From NCBI GenBank assembly GCA_012267385.1, contig JAAXGW010000030.1:36846-100845 (forward strand): DNA of 64,000 nt, given 5' to 3'. Positions 37,601 through 47,222 of the stretch are shown here, piece by piece. Under the pieces are notes generated by a model that saw nothing but the letters and a program-made list of their open reading frames with translations, was not told the origin of the DNA and did not search any database. Position numbers and translations under genes: made by a program. The stretch comes from OMG group bacterium (GTDB lineage: Bacteria > Pseudomonadota > Gammaproteobacteria > Pseudomonadales > Azotimanducaceae). The stretch's first letter is position 1; each line of letters starts with the position of its first letter.

Positions 37601-39449
37601 GCTCGAGCGTACAAGGCCGGTCTTAATGACCACGGCAACGACTGTCGCAGCGTTGTTTCCTCTTGCCATTACAACTGGTCGCGAAAACGAACTGTGGCCG
37701 CCCTTTGCGATAGTCGTTATGGGTGGATTAGTATCCAGCGCGATACTTACGCTCATCATCATTCCGGTTGGCTATGTGTTTCTAAAACGCCTAGACGAGA
37801 CATTTGGTCGGTTAGGATCTTGGCTCATGATTGGTTGGATGACTCTCACCATCGGGACGATGTTCGTGCTTGTGGAATATGCTGGTCTAGAAGAATTTTT
37901 CTGGCAGATCGTTTGTGCAGTTTTAATCGGTGGTTTTTATTTAACGTTGATTGTGTTGATTTTTCGGCGGGTTGAGTTGCCAGAACCTGAGGTGCACGAT
38001 GGCCCACCGAAGCTTGTTGTTACCTACCTTCGCAAGATTTACGGTTTACCGGGAGCAATTCGGCGCGCGCTGAATTCTCGCAAAGAATTCGTCGCTAAAG
38101 TACTAGCGGCCAAGGGGACAATCTTTACCCGGGCAGAAACGCTGGAACGAATCATGGTGCTAATTGTTTTGGCAGGTGGCCTGGGTGCTATAGGGTGGAT
38201 AAACAACGCGGGCGGGTGGAAATTGATGTTCTGGTTGGCTGCGTCGGCATTCTTGTCTTTGATCTGTGTTGAAATTCGGAAGTTTCGAGGATTTGTCACT
38301 CCAGAAGGCGTTCACATACGTGGTGGTATTGAAGGCTTTTTCAAGATATTATTCCCTTGGGTCGCGGTGCTAAGTTTCTGTTACTTTGAAATTGTCAGCC
38401 CCGTGTATCTAAACGATGATCCAGCAAGTACAAACTGGTTCTGGCCAATATTTTTCAGCACTTTGCTACTATTCGGACAACTGGTTCGTCGAAATGCGCT
38501 ACAACAATCCACCGGGAAGATCGGACCGCGTGTTACTCGTGGGTTTTTAAAGTATCCGCGTACTTGGTACCGTAGGATGACTTTAAAACTTGGAGGGTTA
38601 GATCTACCAGGTAAAGAAATACACGCATTGTCGTCCGTATCTTTCACCGCGACTAAGGGGATGATCGGAATTTTGGGACCTAACGGTGCTGGTAAGACAA
38701 CACTGCTCCGTCAGCTTGCGGGCATACTTGATCCTACACGAGGAAATATCCGATATGGTGGAGTATCGATCGCTCCCATTAGGAAGGTGCTTGCGCGTTG
38801 GATTGGATATTTACCGCAAGATGCTGGTCTCCCTCGCAATCAGTCGTCACGGGAGTATCTCGCGTACTACGCAGCTCTTTACGAGATTCCTCCGGCAGAA
38901 CGAGCTGAACGTGTTCGCACACTTCTAAAGGAAGTAGGGTTGGGGGATAAGATTGATGAAAAGATTGGTTCCCTATCGGGCGGTATGCGTCAACGTGTAG
39001 CTGTCGCGCGGACGTTGCTGAGGTTACCGTCCATCATTATCGTAGACGAACCAACCGTGGGGTTGGATCCACGCGAACGAATTCGTTTTCGTAATCTGCT
39101 CTCACGGCTAGCTGCCTCACGGATAGTGCTATTTTCGACTCATGTAGTTGAAGATGTTGCTATTTCATGCGATCGCGTGCTGGTCATCGCGAAGAGCCGA
39201 CTGAGATTTGACGGTAGTCCAACCGAACTCGCGCAAAAAGCGATTGACAAGGTTTGGGAATTGGAGCTTGAACCAGGAGCAAGCTTTGAACTACCAACAG
39301 GAGCTACGCTAGCCGAGGAATCGCCTACGCCGGCCGGAGGAAAACTTCAACGAATCGTTGCTGCGGCGTCACCAAACGAGAGCGCGAAATCCATCGGGCC
39401 ACGGCCAGAAGATGGTTATCTTTGGCTCCTTGCACAGGCAGAAACGTGA
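34632..39449 (+). CDS. RND efflux permease fused to an ABC-2 type ATPase
   Basis: One uninterrupted 1605-residue frame. Residues 1 to about 1050 form a complete HAE-type RND permease: first helix at 23-43, porter domains, TM4 motif [19 protein letters not shown] with D414-N415, second half with the [12 protein letters not shown] helix and FALVIMG-like ending. A Gly/Tyr-rich loop sits at about 677-698. Around 1060-1300 are roughly six extra membrane helices. Residues 1310-1520 are an ABC ATPase: Walker [10 protein letters not shown] at 1349-1357, signature LSGGMRQR at 1448-1455, Walker [14 protein letters not shown] and H-loop FSTHVVEDV. The gene overlaps an ABC-2 permease gene by GTGA. No adaptor or outer-membrane channel gene is nearby. 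TM4 has Asp-Asn instead of Asp-Asp and TM10 lacks the usual Lys. Confidence 0.9.
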   Translation: MTSILKRVPSRVRNLLSLPVLRPVAISMLFLAIVILGTIGISRMPVELRPSFEGKSIFVSFARPGSTPEVVEREILLPLLSRVSGLGGVIDSYATITGSSGYLTLNFHPLTKMKIRKREVEDLANVLLRQQDHGGAYIAVNTYSEDAGSRAFMRLLVTSEGLHSDVIYDLASDRIEPRLASVPGVARAVLEGGGGRQVNIFVDPDDAVALGISLGDVRGAIANSLGQVRSVGTLDTGNGRTNVMVDGQVDSINHIRKTRLDPASGVKVADISTIEFGYALGETRIRYNGNPAIGLRIFQEPGSNLVQVGNAVAKRIEEVKREIKSLNLGLEIIENQADDLHQEIARVYMLGFIGLAIALVVLFLFLRRWRAVLVVGVSVPVSVTFALAGLYLMGQSVNLYTLMGLSMAVGLLVDNSVVVYESILRGIERGLSAVQATRVGLRKTVRAIVAASVTTTVVFVPVFIMGLDSPYMQSVFETFAIAVILPVFASMVVAVGLVPLLAHKLAAPAALKRIQQRREVRKLRGGFRAPDPATILLTGFAAKAIRHPASWIAATFVLVLVTLVVVLAFNLVAAGELVREAPQADRTTVSIQVQDDKRAELDQIEQHIQVIEEILLDTAGVASIQSRVSVQQVSLNISFVDIKDRPEDFRASEFHSMVDSIIQEKNMTDVFDIVDVFGGYGGGWGSSGYYGGSWFRGTPKEVIVSGPDPKLLYDVAQDISTRLREHPRVQSTRVPISWSSPELWIEPNRRALDAFGLTLQQAMSFVDLSGRDVSGTQINFPLSNGREIPIRIELESARERNVALRELREMHVQTPNGALPVSALASIRQGTAPATITYRNGRREMPVNYSLDDDVPDSGPERVAIEENVKEFIRQIPLPAGYVVDTPSEAEQFSFARKLVLPVLGLLFLVLAFTFESLAVPVLIFLAIPLVIVGSMWGLVVTGTPLAFMAVLGFFVLAGLSINPSILLLDRMQQFSRAGFTRGSAAFAAVLERTRPVLMTTATTVAALFPLAITTGRENELWPPFAIVVMGGLVSSAILTLIIIPVGYVFLKRLDETFGRLGSWLMIGWMTLTIGTMFVLVEYAGLEEFFWQIVCAVLIGGFYLTLIVLIFRRVELPEPEVHDGPPKLVVTYLRKIYGLPGAIRRALNSRKEFVAKVLAAKGTIFTRAETLERIMVLIVLAGGLGAIGWINNAGGWKLMFWLAASAFLSLICVEIRKFRGFVTPEGVHIRGGIEGFFKILFPWVAVLSFCYFEIVSPVYLNDDPASTNWFWPIFFSTLLLFGQLVRRNALQQSTGKIGPRVTRGFLKYPRTWYRRMTLKLGGLDLPGKEIHALSSVSFTATKGMIGILGPNGAGKTTLLRQLAGILDPTRGNIRYGGVSIAPIRKVLARWIGYLPQDAGLPRNQSSREYLAYYAALYEIPPAERAERVRTLLKEVGLGDKIDEKIGSLSGGMRQRVAVARTLLRLPSIIIVDEPTVGLDPRERIRFRNLLSRLAASRIVLFSTHVVEDVAISCDRVLVIAKSRLRFDGSPTELAQKAIDKVWELELEPGASFELPTGATLAEESPTPAGGKLQRIVAAASPNESAKSIGPRPEDGYLWLLAQAET

Positions 39450-40180
39450 GACGTGTTTGGATAAAAGTCTCGCAATGGCTTGAATTGATAAGACTTGCGA
39501 TGGTGGCTATTGCCGGTCATTTTTTTTGGATTTGGCCACTCGTACTAGTTGTGGGTTGGTTGTCGGTTCACACTTTCCTCGAACATGATAAGATCAACAT
39601 AATCAATTCGATCACCGTGTCGGATGTACAGAACCGTATGCTGGGCATACCGTTGGCAATATTGGGTGGGATACTTGGACTCAGAATCATCGCCGGAGAA
39701 ATCAATGCTCGGACGATTGAGATAATCTACACGGTACCTGGCGGCGCGAACCGCGTTTGGACGATCAAACTACTCGCGGCAATTTCGATGGTACTCCTCA
39801 CTGAAATTGTTCTGGCTTTGTACATTTGGTTCTACTTCACTCACTTCCCAATTGAAGCAATGTTGGGTGCGTTTCTAGCCGCCATGTTTTTTATGGTGAT
39901 ATCCATGGGATTTTCAGCATTGTTTCGCAGTGAAGTATCCGGCGCGATTATTGCGGCTGTCTTGTTCGGGTTTAGTTTGCTCTTGCTACAGGGACCAGGG
40001 CAAGAAAACACGAAAAAATTCTTACCTTTCTTCAATCCATACGCAGCGAACATCGACGAGTCTGTGAACTTGCTATCTTTTACGCTTCAAAACCGCATTG
40101 GCTATGCTCTTGTCATACTGGGTCTCATCTGTTTAGCCTACATGCGTGGCGAACGACGCGAAAAGCTACTCAGTGTCTAG
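39446..40180 (+). CDS. ABC-2 type transporter permease
   Basis: A 244-residue membrane protein with six helices typical of ABC-2 permeases: [21 protein letters not shown] at the start, the coupling region [22 protein letters not shown] after helix 2, and paired helices to the end. It begins at GTG 39446, inside the stop of the fusion gene (GTGA), so it is translationally coupled and almost certainly pairs with the ATPase domain at the C-terminus of that protein. A frame start at 39422 exists but would lengthen the overlap without adding a recognisable sequence. Confidence 0.85.
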   Translation: MRRVWIKVSQWLELIRLAMVAIAGHFFWIWPLVLVVGWLSVHTFLEHDKINIINSITVSDVQNRMLGIPLAILGGILGLRIIAGEINARTIEIIYTVPGGANRVWTIKLLAAISMVLLTEIVLALYIWFYFTHFPIEAMLGAFLAAMFFMVISMGFSALFRSEVSGAIIAAVLFGFSLLLLQGPGQENTKKFLPFFNPYAANIDESVNLLSFTLQNRIGYALVILGLICLAYMRGERREKLLSV

Positions 40181-40805
40181 TGCACTGCAATACGATCACC
40201 GAGCAGCTGTAACTTCTAACCGGACTGCATTTCCAATCATTCAAGAAGACGGAATCGTTCAATATGTTCCGAGCTTCTTATCTCCGACCGCCAGCGATCA
40301 GTTGTTAGCTCGGTCGCTCGCCGAAATTGCTTGGGCTCAAGATCACATCAAACTCTTCGGAAAGTTGATGCCTGTTCCACGTGCGTCGGCTTGGTTCTCT
40401 AGCATCAATGCCTCATACCGATATTCGGGTTTAGTGCACCAACCTCAAGAAATGCCAAATTTTGTTAGAGAATTATTGCATGAAATCGTAAAGAGGACAG
40501 AGATCGACTTCAATTCAATATTGGTGAATCTCTATCAGGATGGTACCCAAAGTATGGGCTGGCACGCTGATGACGAAGCTGAACTTGGACCAGAAGTCAC
40601 TATTGCGTCGTTGAGTGTCGGTGCTGAGCGCGAACTTCGATTTCGACACCGAAATGACAAGAGTCTGCGTGTTGCAACCTCCTTAGCGCACGGTTCGTTA
40701 TTGATGATGTACCCACCGCTACAAGAGTATTGGATGCACGAACTACCGAAACGGCGAAGCATTACCGAACCGAGGATAAATTTTTCGTTTCGCACACTAC
40801 AGTAA
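40146..40805 (+). CDS. AlkB-like Fe(II)/2-oxoglutarate dioxygenase
   Basis: A 219-residue member of the AlkB family that demethylates alkylated nucleic acid bases oxidatively. The iron ligands are visible: H-x-D in MGWHADDE and the distal His in YWMHELPK; the 2-oxoglutarate-binding Arg is in [24 protein letters not shown] is the family hallmark. The 5' end overlaps the permease gene by 35 bases from GTG 40146; a GTG at 40173 (overlap 8) is an equally good start. The coupling to a transporter operon is probably organisational, not functional. Confidence 0.86.
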   Translation: MANDAKSYSVSSALQYDHRAAVTSNRTAFPIIQEDGIVQYVPSFLSPTASDQLLARSLAEIAWAQDHIKLFGKLMPVPRASAWFSSINASYRYSGLVHQPQEMPNFVRELLHEIVKRTEIDFNSILVNLYQDGTQSMGWHADDEAELGPEVTIASLSVGAERELRFRHRNDKSLRVATSLAHGSLLMMYPPLQEYWMHELPKRRSITEPRINFSFRTLQ

Positions 40806-40888
40806 TAGTTTCCCCACAACCGAGTCGCCAACTGTTTTCAGCAGAACAGTGAATCACAGAACATGCAACCACAGCGGAGTGAGGACTG

Positions 40889-41971
40889 ATGCGAGCCGCA
40901 GTATTACGAGAGGTTAACGCTCCCCTAACAATCGAAGACGTTCAAGTTAGCGCCCCTGCCGCTCGAGAGGTTTTGATCCGAACGGTCGCGACCGGGATTT
41001 GTCACTCTGATCTACATTTCCAACAAGGGTCATTTCCCTTTGAATTACCAACAGTTTTAGGGCACGAAGCCGCGGGTGTTGTTGAGCGAGTTGGAATGAA
41101 TGTAGCATATGTCCGACCCAGAGATCATGTAATCACTTGTCTATCCGCGTTTTGTGGTCAGTGCGAGCACTGCTTGACGGGGCACTTAGTCCGTTGTTCG
41201 GAGACGACTCTAGATCGAGAAAAGAATCAAGAACCTCGCCTTTTTCAGCGAGGTAACGAAATTCATCAGTTTCTCAATGTCTCGGGGTTCGCGGAGTACA
41301 TGTTGGTCCACGAACATGCGCTCGTGAAGATTCGGCCGGACATGCCACTTGATCGCGCGGCATTGATAGGCTGTGCCGTCACTACAGGAGTAGGTGCTGT
41401 CGTGCATACCGCCGCCGTAGAATTTGGTTCGTCTGTTGCGGTGATTGGCTGTGGTGGTGTCGGTCTCTCTTGTATCAATGGTGCAGCTTTGGTTGGCGCG
41501 GGACAAATTATTGCGATCGATACAGTAGAGAGTAAACTACGTCTGGCCAAGAAGTTTGGAGCTACAGACACAATCAACGCGTCCAACACAGATCCAGTGG
41601 ATGCAGTTCGAGATCTGACAACCGATGGTGTGCACTATTCTTTTGAGGCGATCGGTCTCAAGTCCACTACGGAACAAGCGTGGAATATGCTTCGCCCAGG
41701 GGGCTGTGCAACAGTCATCGGCTTGATTCCAGAGGGAACGATGATTTCGATTCATGGCATAGATTTGATTCAGGAGAAAAAACTGCAGGGTTCACTCATG
41801 GGTTCAAACCGATTTCGAGTCGACATGCCAAGACTAGTAGAGTTTTACCTCAGTGGTAAGTTAAACCTCGACGATTTGATCTCTAGTCACGTCGAGCTCG
41901 AACACATTAACGACTGCTTTGCACAGCTCCGTTCCGGTGAAGTGACCAGAAACGTGATTATGTTTGAGTGA
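40889..41971 (+). CDS. Zinc-dependent alcohol dehydrogenase (class III-like MDR family)
   Basis: A 360-residue medium-chain dehydrogenase. Catalytic zinc ligands are C38 and H59-E60 (TGICHSD, LGHEAAG); structural zinc ligands are C89, C92, C95 and C103. The NAD fold is GCGGVGLSCINGA near 185. The sequence resembles the glutathione-independent formaldehyde or NDMA-type alcohol dehydrogenases. A good ribosome site (GGAGTGAGG) precedes the ATG. The substrate is not determined. It is followed by a tRNA gene on the opposite strand. Confidence 0.88.
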   Translation: MRAAVLREVNAPLTIEDVQVSAPAAREVLIRTVATGICHSDLHFQQGSFPFELPTVLGHEAAGVVERVGMNVAYVRPRDHVITCLSAFCGQCEHCLTGHLVRCSETTLDREKNQEPRLFQRGNEIHQFLNVSGFAEYMLVHEHALVKIRPDMPLDRAALIGCAVTTGVGAVVHTAAVEFGSSVAVIGCGGVGLSCINGAALVGAGQIIAIDTVESKLRLAKKFGATDTINASNTDPVDAVRDLTTDGVHYSFEAIGLKSTTEQAWNMLRPGGCATVIGLIPEGTMISIHGIDLIQEKKLQGSLMGSNRFRVDMPRLVEFYLSGKLNLDDLISSHVELEHINDCFAQLRSGEVTRNVIMFE

Positions 41972-41979
41972 GTAACACT

Positions 41980-42054
41980 TGGAGCGGGTGAAGGGAGTCG
42001 AACCCTCGTCTCCAGCTTGGGAAGCTGGGGTAATAACCGTTATACGACACCCGC
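41980..42054 (-). tRNA. tRNA-Gly(CCC)
   Basis: On the minus strand the 75 bases fold into a full cloverleaf: acceptor GCGGGTG with CACCCGC, anticodon stem CCAGC with GCTGG, loop TTCCCAA with anticodon CCC, and T stem GAGGG with CCCTT around TTCGACT. The 3' end carries an encoded CCA (complement of 41980-41982) after the discriminator T. It lies between the alcohol dehydrogenase and the molybdenum hydroxylase operon. Confidence 0.9.
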
Positions 42055-42125
42055 TTCGTCTCTTTGATTGAGCTAGTTAATTCGAGTTGGTCAATGAACT
42101 ATTTCTAATCTAGTTTCAGTCCAAT

Positions 42126-42908
42126 CTATGAAATCTCCGCAACAGCTCGTTTGGTCATTTCAGTCACGAGATGACCGCGAAACTCCTGCGAGGCGTGAAT
42201 ATCGGAATTGAAATTTGAATGATCCACTGAGAGCCCTTCAACTGCAGTGGGTCGAAAGTCTCGATGCAACGCTTCTTCGATCGTTGTCGCACGAAATACG
42301 CACGGACCAGCTCCAGTAACCGCTACTCGGATTCCCGCTTCAGTCTCCGCAACGAAGACGCCAACAATGGCATACCTGGAGGCTGGATTCGGAAATTTCA
42401 AATAAGCAGCTCGCCGAGGTGTGGGGAACGACACAGCAGTGACTATCTCGCCCATCTCGAGTGCCGTCTCGAACAGATCCACGAAGAAGTCGTCGGCACC
42501 AATGTCTCGATTGTTAGTATGTACTGTAGCACCGAGGCCAAGTAAGGCTGCGGGATAATCCGCTGCGGGATCGTTGTTAGCGATTGAACCACCAATCGTG
42601 CCGCAATTGCGTACCTGTAGATCTCCGATACCGGCAGCCAAGTCAGCAAGTGCCTGGATATGATGGTGTCTCGCCACGTCTGCATGGCACGTGCGACTAC
42701 CGACTCTGATGGAACCATTCTCTTTATTAATCCCTTGAAGATCATTGATCGCACGTAAATCGATCACATCGGTAGGATAGTCGAGTCGTTGCTTTAAGGT
42801 CGGTATGAGCGTCATTCCACCCGAAAGATATACAGCAGATTCGCAAGAGTCAAACAACTCACTCGCTTCTGCCGTTGAACTGACGCAGTGATAGTTAAAT
42901 GAATACAT
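42126..42908 (-). CDS. Molybdenum hydroxylase FAD subunit (CoxM-like)
   Basis: The 260-residue FAD-binding subunit has the two FAD motifs of the family: AGIGDLQVRNCGTIGGSIANNDPAAD (as shorter units GGSIANNDPAAD) in the first domain, and the TIGGS loop. It passes electrons from the iron-sulfur subunit to FAD and onward. A ribosome site GGAG precedes the ATG at 42908. It is the last gene of the minus-strand operon nitroreductase-coxG-coxS-coxL-coxM, one base after the large-subunit stop. Confidence 0.88.
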   Translation of the reverse strand: MYSFNYHCVSSTAEASELFDSCESAVYLSGGMTLIPTLKQRLDYPTDVIDLRAINDLQGINKENGSIRVGSRTCHADVARHHHIQALADLAAGIGDLQVRNCGTIGGSIANNDPAADYPAALLGLGATVHTNNRDIGADDFFVDLFETALEMGEIVTAVSFPTPRRAAYLKFPNPASRYAIVGVFVAETEAGIRVAVTGAGPCVFRATTIEEALHRDFRPTAVEGLSVDHSNFNSDIHASQEFRGHLVTEMTKRAVAEIS

Positions 42909-42909
42909 G

Positions 42910-45258
42910 TTATTCTCCAGTCAGTGCACGCCAGACCGTTTCCGCAGTAGCTGGCATCGCGAGTTCTTTTACCTCTAAGGCATTTGTGATGGCGTTCATC
43001 ACCGCGGCAGTTGCGCCTATAGCACCCGCCTCACCACAGCCCTTAGCACCTAAGGGGTTATGAGTACATGGGGTAACAGTAGTATCAACAATGAAATCAG
43101 GCACATCATCGGCTCGCGGCATGGTGTAGTCCATGTAGGATCCTGTTAGCAGTTGTCCGTCGGCATCGTATACCCCATGTTCTAATAGAGCTTGTCCAAT
43201 ACCTTGGGTAATCCCTCCATGAACTTGACCCTCAACGATCATTGGATTGATAACGGTACCGAAGTCGTCAACCGCGACAAAGGACACTATCTTGGTCGTT
43301 CCTGTGCCAGGATCCATTTCTACCTCACAAATATGCGTGCCTGCCGGATAGGTGAAGTTAGCTGGATCATAAAAGGCTTTTTCAGATAGTCCCGGTTCTA
43401 GTTCCTCGATTGGGAAGTTCCCGGGTACATATGCTGAAAACGCGACTTCGCCAAATGACAATGATTCATTAGAGTCAGGAATCTTGAAAATGCCTTCGTC
43501 AAACGAAACCCGTTCCTCGGTGCTGTTCAACATATGAGCGGCTATCTTCTTCGCCTTCACGATCACTTTGTCGGTTGCCGTCGCGATCGCCGAGCCCCCA
43601 ACTGCGAGGGATCTTGACCCGTATGTCCCAAGACCGTAGTCTGACTTACTTGTGTCTCCATGCACGACGGTCACGTTTTCAAAGGGAATACCCAATTTGT
43701 CAGAGACGACTTGTGCGAAAGTCGTCTCATGGCCTTGACCGTGACTGTGAGTACCTGTCATAACCGTTACCGATCCCGTTACATCTACTCGAACTTCTGC
43801 AGACTCGAAGAGTCCTACGCCTGCCCCCAACGATAGAGCAACTTGAGAAGGTGCTAATCCACAAGCTTCGATGTAGCATGAGAAACCAATACCACGTTTC
43901 CTACCATTCGCTTCACTTTCATTTCGTCTTTGAGCAAACTCAGAGTAGTTTGCGAGGTTTAAAGCTCTCGCTAAGCTGGCTTCGTAATCGCCAGTATCGT
44001 AAGTAAGTGCTACTGGAGTTTCATACGGAAAGTCGCTAGGTTGAATGAAATTCCTGCGCCGTATTTCCACAGGGTCGACTCCGAGTTCTCTCGCTGCGGT
44101 TTCGACGAGACGCTCCACCACATATGTAGCTTCGGGTCGTCCAGCACCGCGATAGGCGTCAACAGGGACAGTATTCGTGAACACTGATTTGACCTCTACG
44201 TGAATGGCCGGTGTCTTGTATTGCCCAGACAGTAATGTACCATAGAGATAAGTGGGGACACTCGATGCGAAGGTTGAGAGATAAGCACCCATGTTGGCAA
44301 TAGTTTTTACTCTCAAGCCAAGAAAATCTCCGTCCCCAGATAGTGCAAGTTCGGCGTGAGTGACGTGATCGCGGCCATGAGCATCGGCTTGAAAAGACTC
44401 AATGCGCTCCGCTCGCCACTTAATTGGTCGACCAACTTTTGCAGTTGCCCAAATAACGGCAGTCTCTTCTGCGTACACGAAGATTTTCGAACCAAATCCA
44501 CCACCTACATCAGGAGAAATGACGTGAAGTTTTGCTTCAGGTGCGACATTGACAAACGCAGCGAGTATCAAGCGTTCAAGATGTGGATTTTGAGACGTTG
44601 TATACAGGGTGTACAAGCCGGATGCTGGGTCGTGATTACCAAGTGCAGCTCTAGGTTCGATCGCGTTTGGAATCAATCGATTGTTCACTATGTAGAGAGA
44701 AGTGACGTGGGTGGCATTTGCAAAAGCCGCCTCCGTCGCCGCGCTGTCCCCCAACTCCCAGTCATAACATTGATTGTGCGGTACGTTTTCGTGAATCTGG
44801 TCCGCTGTAGTTGCCGATGCGACATCGACAACCGGAGTGAGAATTTCAAAGTCAGCTTCGACCAATTCTGCGGCATCCTTCGCCGTTTCAATAGTGTCTG
44901 CAATGACCATCGCATAGATGTCGCCGACATAGTTCACGTGCGTTGTCGCGATCGCTGGATGAGACGGTGCCAACATATCGGATCCATCTTTAGACTTCAC
45001 CATCCAACCACAAGGTAGGTCTCCAATTCCGTCTGATCGAAGATCTTCACCGGTGAATACCGCTAATACTCCTTCCGAGCTTTCTGCATCGGAGGTATCA
45101 ACACTCTTGATGATTGCGCGTGCATGTGGCGAACGAACGAATACACAATAAACCTGTCCGGGGAGACTCAAATCATCTGTGTACCCTCCTGTACCAGTAA
45201 TAAATCGAGCGTCCTCTTTACGAAGGACCGACGCCCCAATACCAGAATTAGTTGTCAT
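42910..45258 (-). CDS. Form II CO dehydrogenase-like molybdenum hydroxylase, large subunit (CoxL family)
   Basis: This 782-residue subunit carries the molybdenum-cytosine dinucleotide active site. The active-site loop is AYRGAGR at 368-374, the form II pattern. True CO-oxidising form I enzymes have AYXCSFR with a copper-binding Cys. The invariant catalytic Glu lies in GCGEAGAIG near residue 741 and VGGGFGSK near 251 contacts the cofactor. Form II enzymes have uncertain substrates; many are oxidoreductases for aldehydes or aromatic heterocycles. It belongs in one complex with the neighbouring CoxS and CoxM-like subunits. Confidence 0.9.
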   Translation of the reverse strand: MTTNSGIGASVLRKEDARFITGTGGYTDDLSLPGQVYCVFVRSPHARAIIKSVDTSDAESSEGVLAVFTGEDLRSDGIGDLPCGWMVKSKDGSDMLAPSHPAIATTHVNYVGDIYAMVIADTIETAKDAAELVEADFEILTPVVDVASATTADQIHENVPHNQCYDWELGDSAATEAAFANATHVTSLYIVNNRLIPNAIEPRAALGNHDPASGLYTLYTTSQNPHLERLILAAFVNVAPEAKLHVISPDVGGGFGSKIFVYAEETAVIWATAKVGRPIKWRAERIESFQADAHGRDHVTHAELALSGDGDFLGLRVKTIANMGAYLSTFASSVPTYLYGTLLSGQYKTPAIHVEVKSVFTNTVPVDAYRGAGRPEATYVVERLVETAARELGVDPVEIRRRNFIQPSDFPYETPVALTYDTGDYEASLARALNLANYSEFAQRRNESEANGRKRGIGFSCYIEACGLAPSQVALSLGAGVGLFESAEVRVDVTGSVTVMTGTHSHGQGHETTFAQVVSDKLGIPFENVTVVHGDTSKSDYGLGTYGSRSLAVGGSAIATATDKVIVKAKKIAAHMLNSTEERVSFDEGIFKIPDSNESLSFGEVAFSAYVPGNFPIEELEPGLSEKAFYDPANFTYPAGTHICEVEMDPGTGTTKIVSFVAVDDFGTVINPMIVEGQVHGGITQGIGQALLEHGVYDADGQLLTGSYMDYTMPRADDVPDFIVDTTVTPCTHNPLGAKGCGEAGAIGATAAVMNAITNALEVKELAMPATAETVWRALTGE

Positions 45259-45732
45259 TTAAGCGCTCCTGAGTTGTGTTTGAGCAGCAAGAACCGCTTT
45301 TACGATATTTTGGTAACCAGTGCATCGGCAGTAGTTTCCTTCCAATCCCGCACGAATTTGATCGGCTGACAAGGGTTCTGTTGCATCATTGATCATTTCA
45401 ATCGCGGTCATGATCATCCCCGGTGTGCAAAAGCCGCATTGCAATGCGTGGTTGTCCCGAAAAGCAGCTTGCATTGGATGTAGGTCGTCAGGCGTGCCTA
45501 GACCCTCAATAGTCGTTACCGAGCCATTGTTTGCTTGAGCTGCAAGCAGGGTACAGGCCTTAACCGCACGACCGTTTAATTCAACAGTACAGCTCCCACA
45601 CTGACTGGTGTCGCAACCGATATGCGTACCGGTGAGTCTGAGGTTCTCTCTCAATAGATCCGATAGTAAAGTATTGTCTGGGACTGACAAAGAATGGCTT
45701 GCCCCATTAACAGTGATTGTGATGTCTACCAA
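45259..45732 (-). CDS. Molybdenum hydroxylase [2Fe-2S] subunit (CoxS-like)
   Basis: A 157-residue two-cluster ferredoxin-like subunit. The plant-type cluster ligands are in CDTSQCGSC and the later C, and the second, helical domain shows CGFCTPGM and NYCRCTGYQNI. It shuttles electrons between the large subunit and the FAD subunit. It overlaps nothing but touches the coxL-like start directly (45258/45259), so the genes are tightly coupled. Confidence 0.92.
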   Translation of the reverse strand: MVDITITVNGASHSLSVPDNTLLSDLLRENLRLTGTHIGCDTSQCGSCTVELNGRAVKACTLLAAQANNGSVTTIEGLGTPDDLHPMQAAFRDNHALQCGFCTPGMIMTAIEMINDATEPLSADQIRAGLEGNYCRCTGYQNIVKAVLAAQTQLRSA

Positions 45733-45752
45733 TGTTTCCTCCTAGTATGTCT

Positions 45753-46205
45753 TTAAGCTAATTGTGATGTGTCCCATCTGGCGCAAAATTTAGTGAAGAA
45801 CGACGACGCCATCTTATTTGCTACGCTAAGAAATAATCGCGAACCGAGTTGTGCCAGTTTTCCACTAACGGTACCAGTCACTTCGTAGCTCAGAGTCGTT
45901 CCTGCTTCGTTAGGTATCAAGGAAACTTGTGCTTGCCCGATACCGAAGCCAGCGTTACCTCCACGGGCGTTGACCGCCAGTGTATAGCTCTCTGGAACAA
46001 CTACATTTAGCATACGAATAATCGACCGAAATTTCGCCCGTACGGGACCTAGTTTAACCCTTACCAATGCTTCGTATTCGTTTGTGTCCAAAGCTGTCAT
46101 TTCCTCACATCCTTCGATGCATTCTTGCAGAATCTCTGGATTTCTGAGTGCCACCCACACTTCTTCTCGCGTAGCTGGAATCACGTATTCACCTGAAAAT
46201 TTCAA
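45753..46205 (-). CDS. CoxG-like SRPBCC-fold protein
   Basis: A 150-residue SRPBCC-fold protein of the CoxG family: MKFSGEYVIPATREEVWVALRNPEILQECIEGCEEM at the start (given in part) is typical. In Afipia CoxG tethers CO dehydrogenase to the membrane and its role in form II clusters is unclear. It sits between the nitroreductase and coxS-like genes, 20 bases from the latter. Confidence 0.83.
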   Translation of the reverse strand: MKFSGEYVIPATREEVWVALRNPEILQECIEGCEEMTALDTNEYEALVRVKLGPVRAKFRSIIRMLNVVVPESYTLAVNARGGNAGFGIGQAQVSLIPNEAGTTLSYEVTGTVSGKLAQLGSRLFLSVANKMASSFFTKFCARWDTSQLA

Positions 46206-46238
46206 AACAATTTGCGGCCATTTAAGTGTAAGATCGAG

Positions 46239-46901
46239 TTAACCGAAAGGTTCTCCGTCGAACGAATCGATCGTAGTAAAGTGCGAGACCGGATTGCGAC
46301 GCAATTTCGTAAGTTGTTTCACTGGTTTCCCGATAGGCAACACGGCGGTGAGAGCATATCTGTCCGGGACATCGAACAGTTCCTTCATGGCAGGCTCTTG
46401 GACTGCGGCGAAAGTAGTGAGCGTACCGCCGAGACCCTCATTGCGCGCAGCTAACAAAATATTCCATGCGAAAGGGTAAATCGACGCACCCGATACAACT
46501 CCAACTCGATGGAGATCTGAGTCCATTGATGCGACAACTGATAGATCGACGAAGATCAACAGTAATACCGGCGCTTTGAGATAAGGATCAGAATATCCTG
46601 CAGGCAGTTCAGTCTTCGCAATCTCGGCTTCTGAGACTCTAGTGGGCACTACTGAGTTATAGGGATTTTCTCCGGCGGCGACCTGAGCACGGTATCTTCG
46701 AATGACAGGTTCGAGCAAGGGAATTAACTGTTTCCGTTTATCTTGTTCACGTACCAATACTACCCGCCAGCCTTGACGATTCCCCCCACTGGGTGCAAAT
46801 CTTGCATTGTCTAGTATCTGACGAAGAGTCTCATCGGAAACTTTGTCGTCGGTAAACTGCCGCGCTGCAAAAGTGGTTCGCATCACATCATAAAGTTCCA
46901 T
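46239..46901 (-). CDS. Nitroreductase family FMN-dependent oxidoreductase
   Basis: A 220-residue flavoprotein. The FMN-binding features are RRFSFR-like RQFTDDKVSDETL, FAPSGGNRQGWRVVLVREQDK and the GLGGTLTTF segment. Family members reduce nitroaromatics, flavins or enones with NAD(P)H. It is the first gene of the unit leading into the CoxG/S/L/M genes, 33 bases from the next; a role as oxidoreductase partner in the same catabolic route is an inference. Confidence 0.85.
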   Translation of the reverse strand: MELYDVMRTTFAARQFTDDKVSDETLRQILDNARFAPSGGNRQGWRVVLVREQDKRKQLIPLLEPVIRRYRAQVAAGENPYNSVVPTRVSEAEIAKTELPAGYSDPYLKAPVLLLIFVDLSVVASMDSDLHRVGVVSGASIYPFAWNILLAARNEGLGGTLTTFAAVQEPAMKELFDVPDRYALTAVLPIGKPVKQLTKLRRNPVSHFTTIDSFDGEPFG

Positions 46902-47222
46902 GGCAAAGCGGCTCTCCTAGTCTGGGTCGGTCCGGATAGATATAGGTCTGCAATCGACAAAGCGGTAGAGACCTGCGATAGGGAAGAACTGAGCGAACAA
47001 GTTCCTCATGGAGGAAATGGGCTTCGATCGCACAACCGATACAAACAGTACATAGTTGAAAGCAAAATAGTTGTTGTGAACAGATCTCAAATTTCGTACA
47101 GTCGAGTTCACCTTACTGGAAGTCTGACTATTGCACTTAGCATTAGCAGGAAAATTTTATTCTTACGTTGTGATTTAGTTCGTTCTAGGTTTCTAGATGC
47201 AAACACGCGTCAGCTCGGTGCC
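46902..47222. other. Intergenic region between pntB and the nitroreductase gene
   Basis: This 321-base stretch lies downstream of pntB and upstream of the nitroreductase-cox operon, both on the minus strand. It should hold that operon's promoter. The only open frames are 60-70 codons with poor composition and no recognisable motif, and I see no terminator hairpin or RNA gene. Confidence 0.4.

Noticed and set aside
37439..37975. 178-codon plus-strand frame inside the RND-ABC gene, and similar long frames such as 44356-45018, 22764-23144 and 4502-4912
   Set aside because: They lie in other frames of clearly real genes and have unlikely composition; shadows.
42910..45258. True aerobic CO dehydrogenase large subunit
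   Set aside because: The active-site loop is AYRGAGR, not the form I AYXCSFR with copper-binding Cys.
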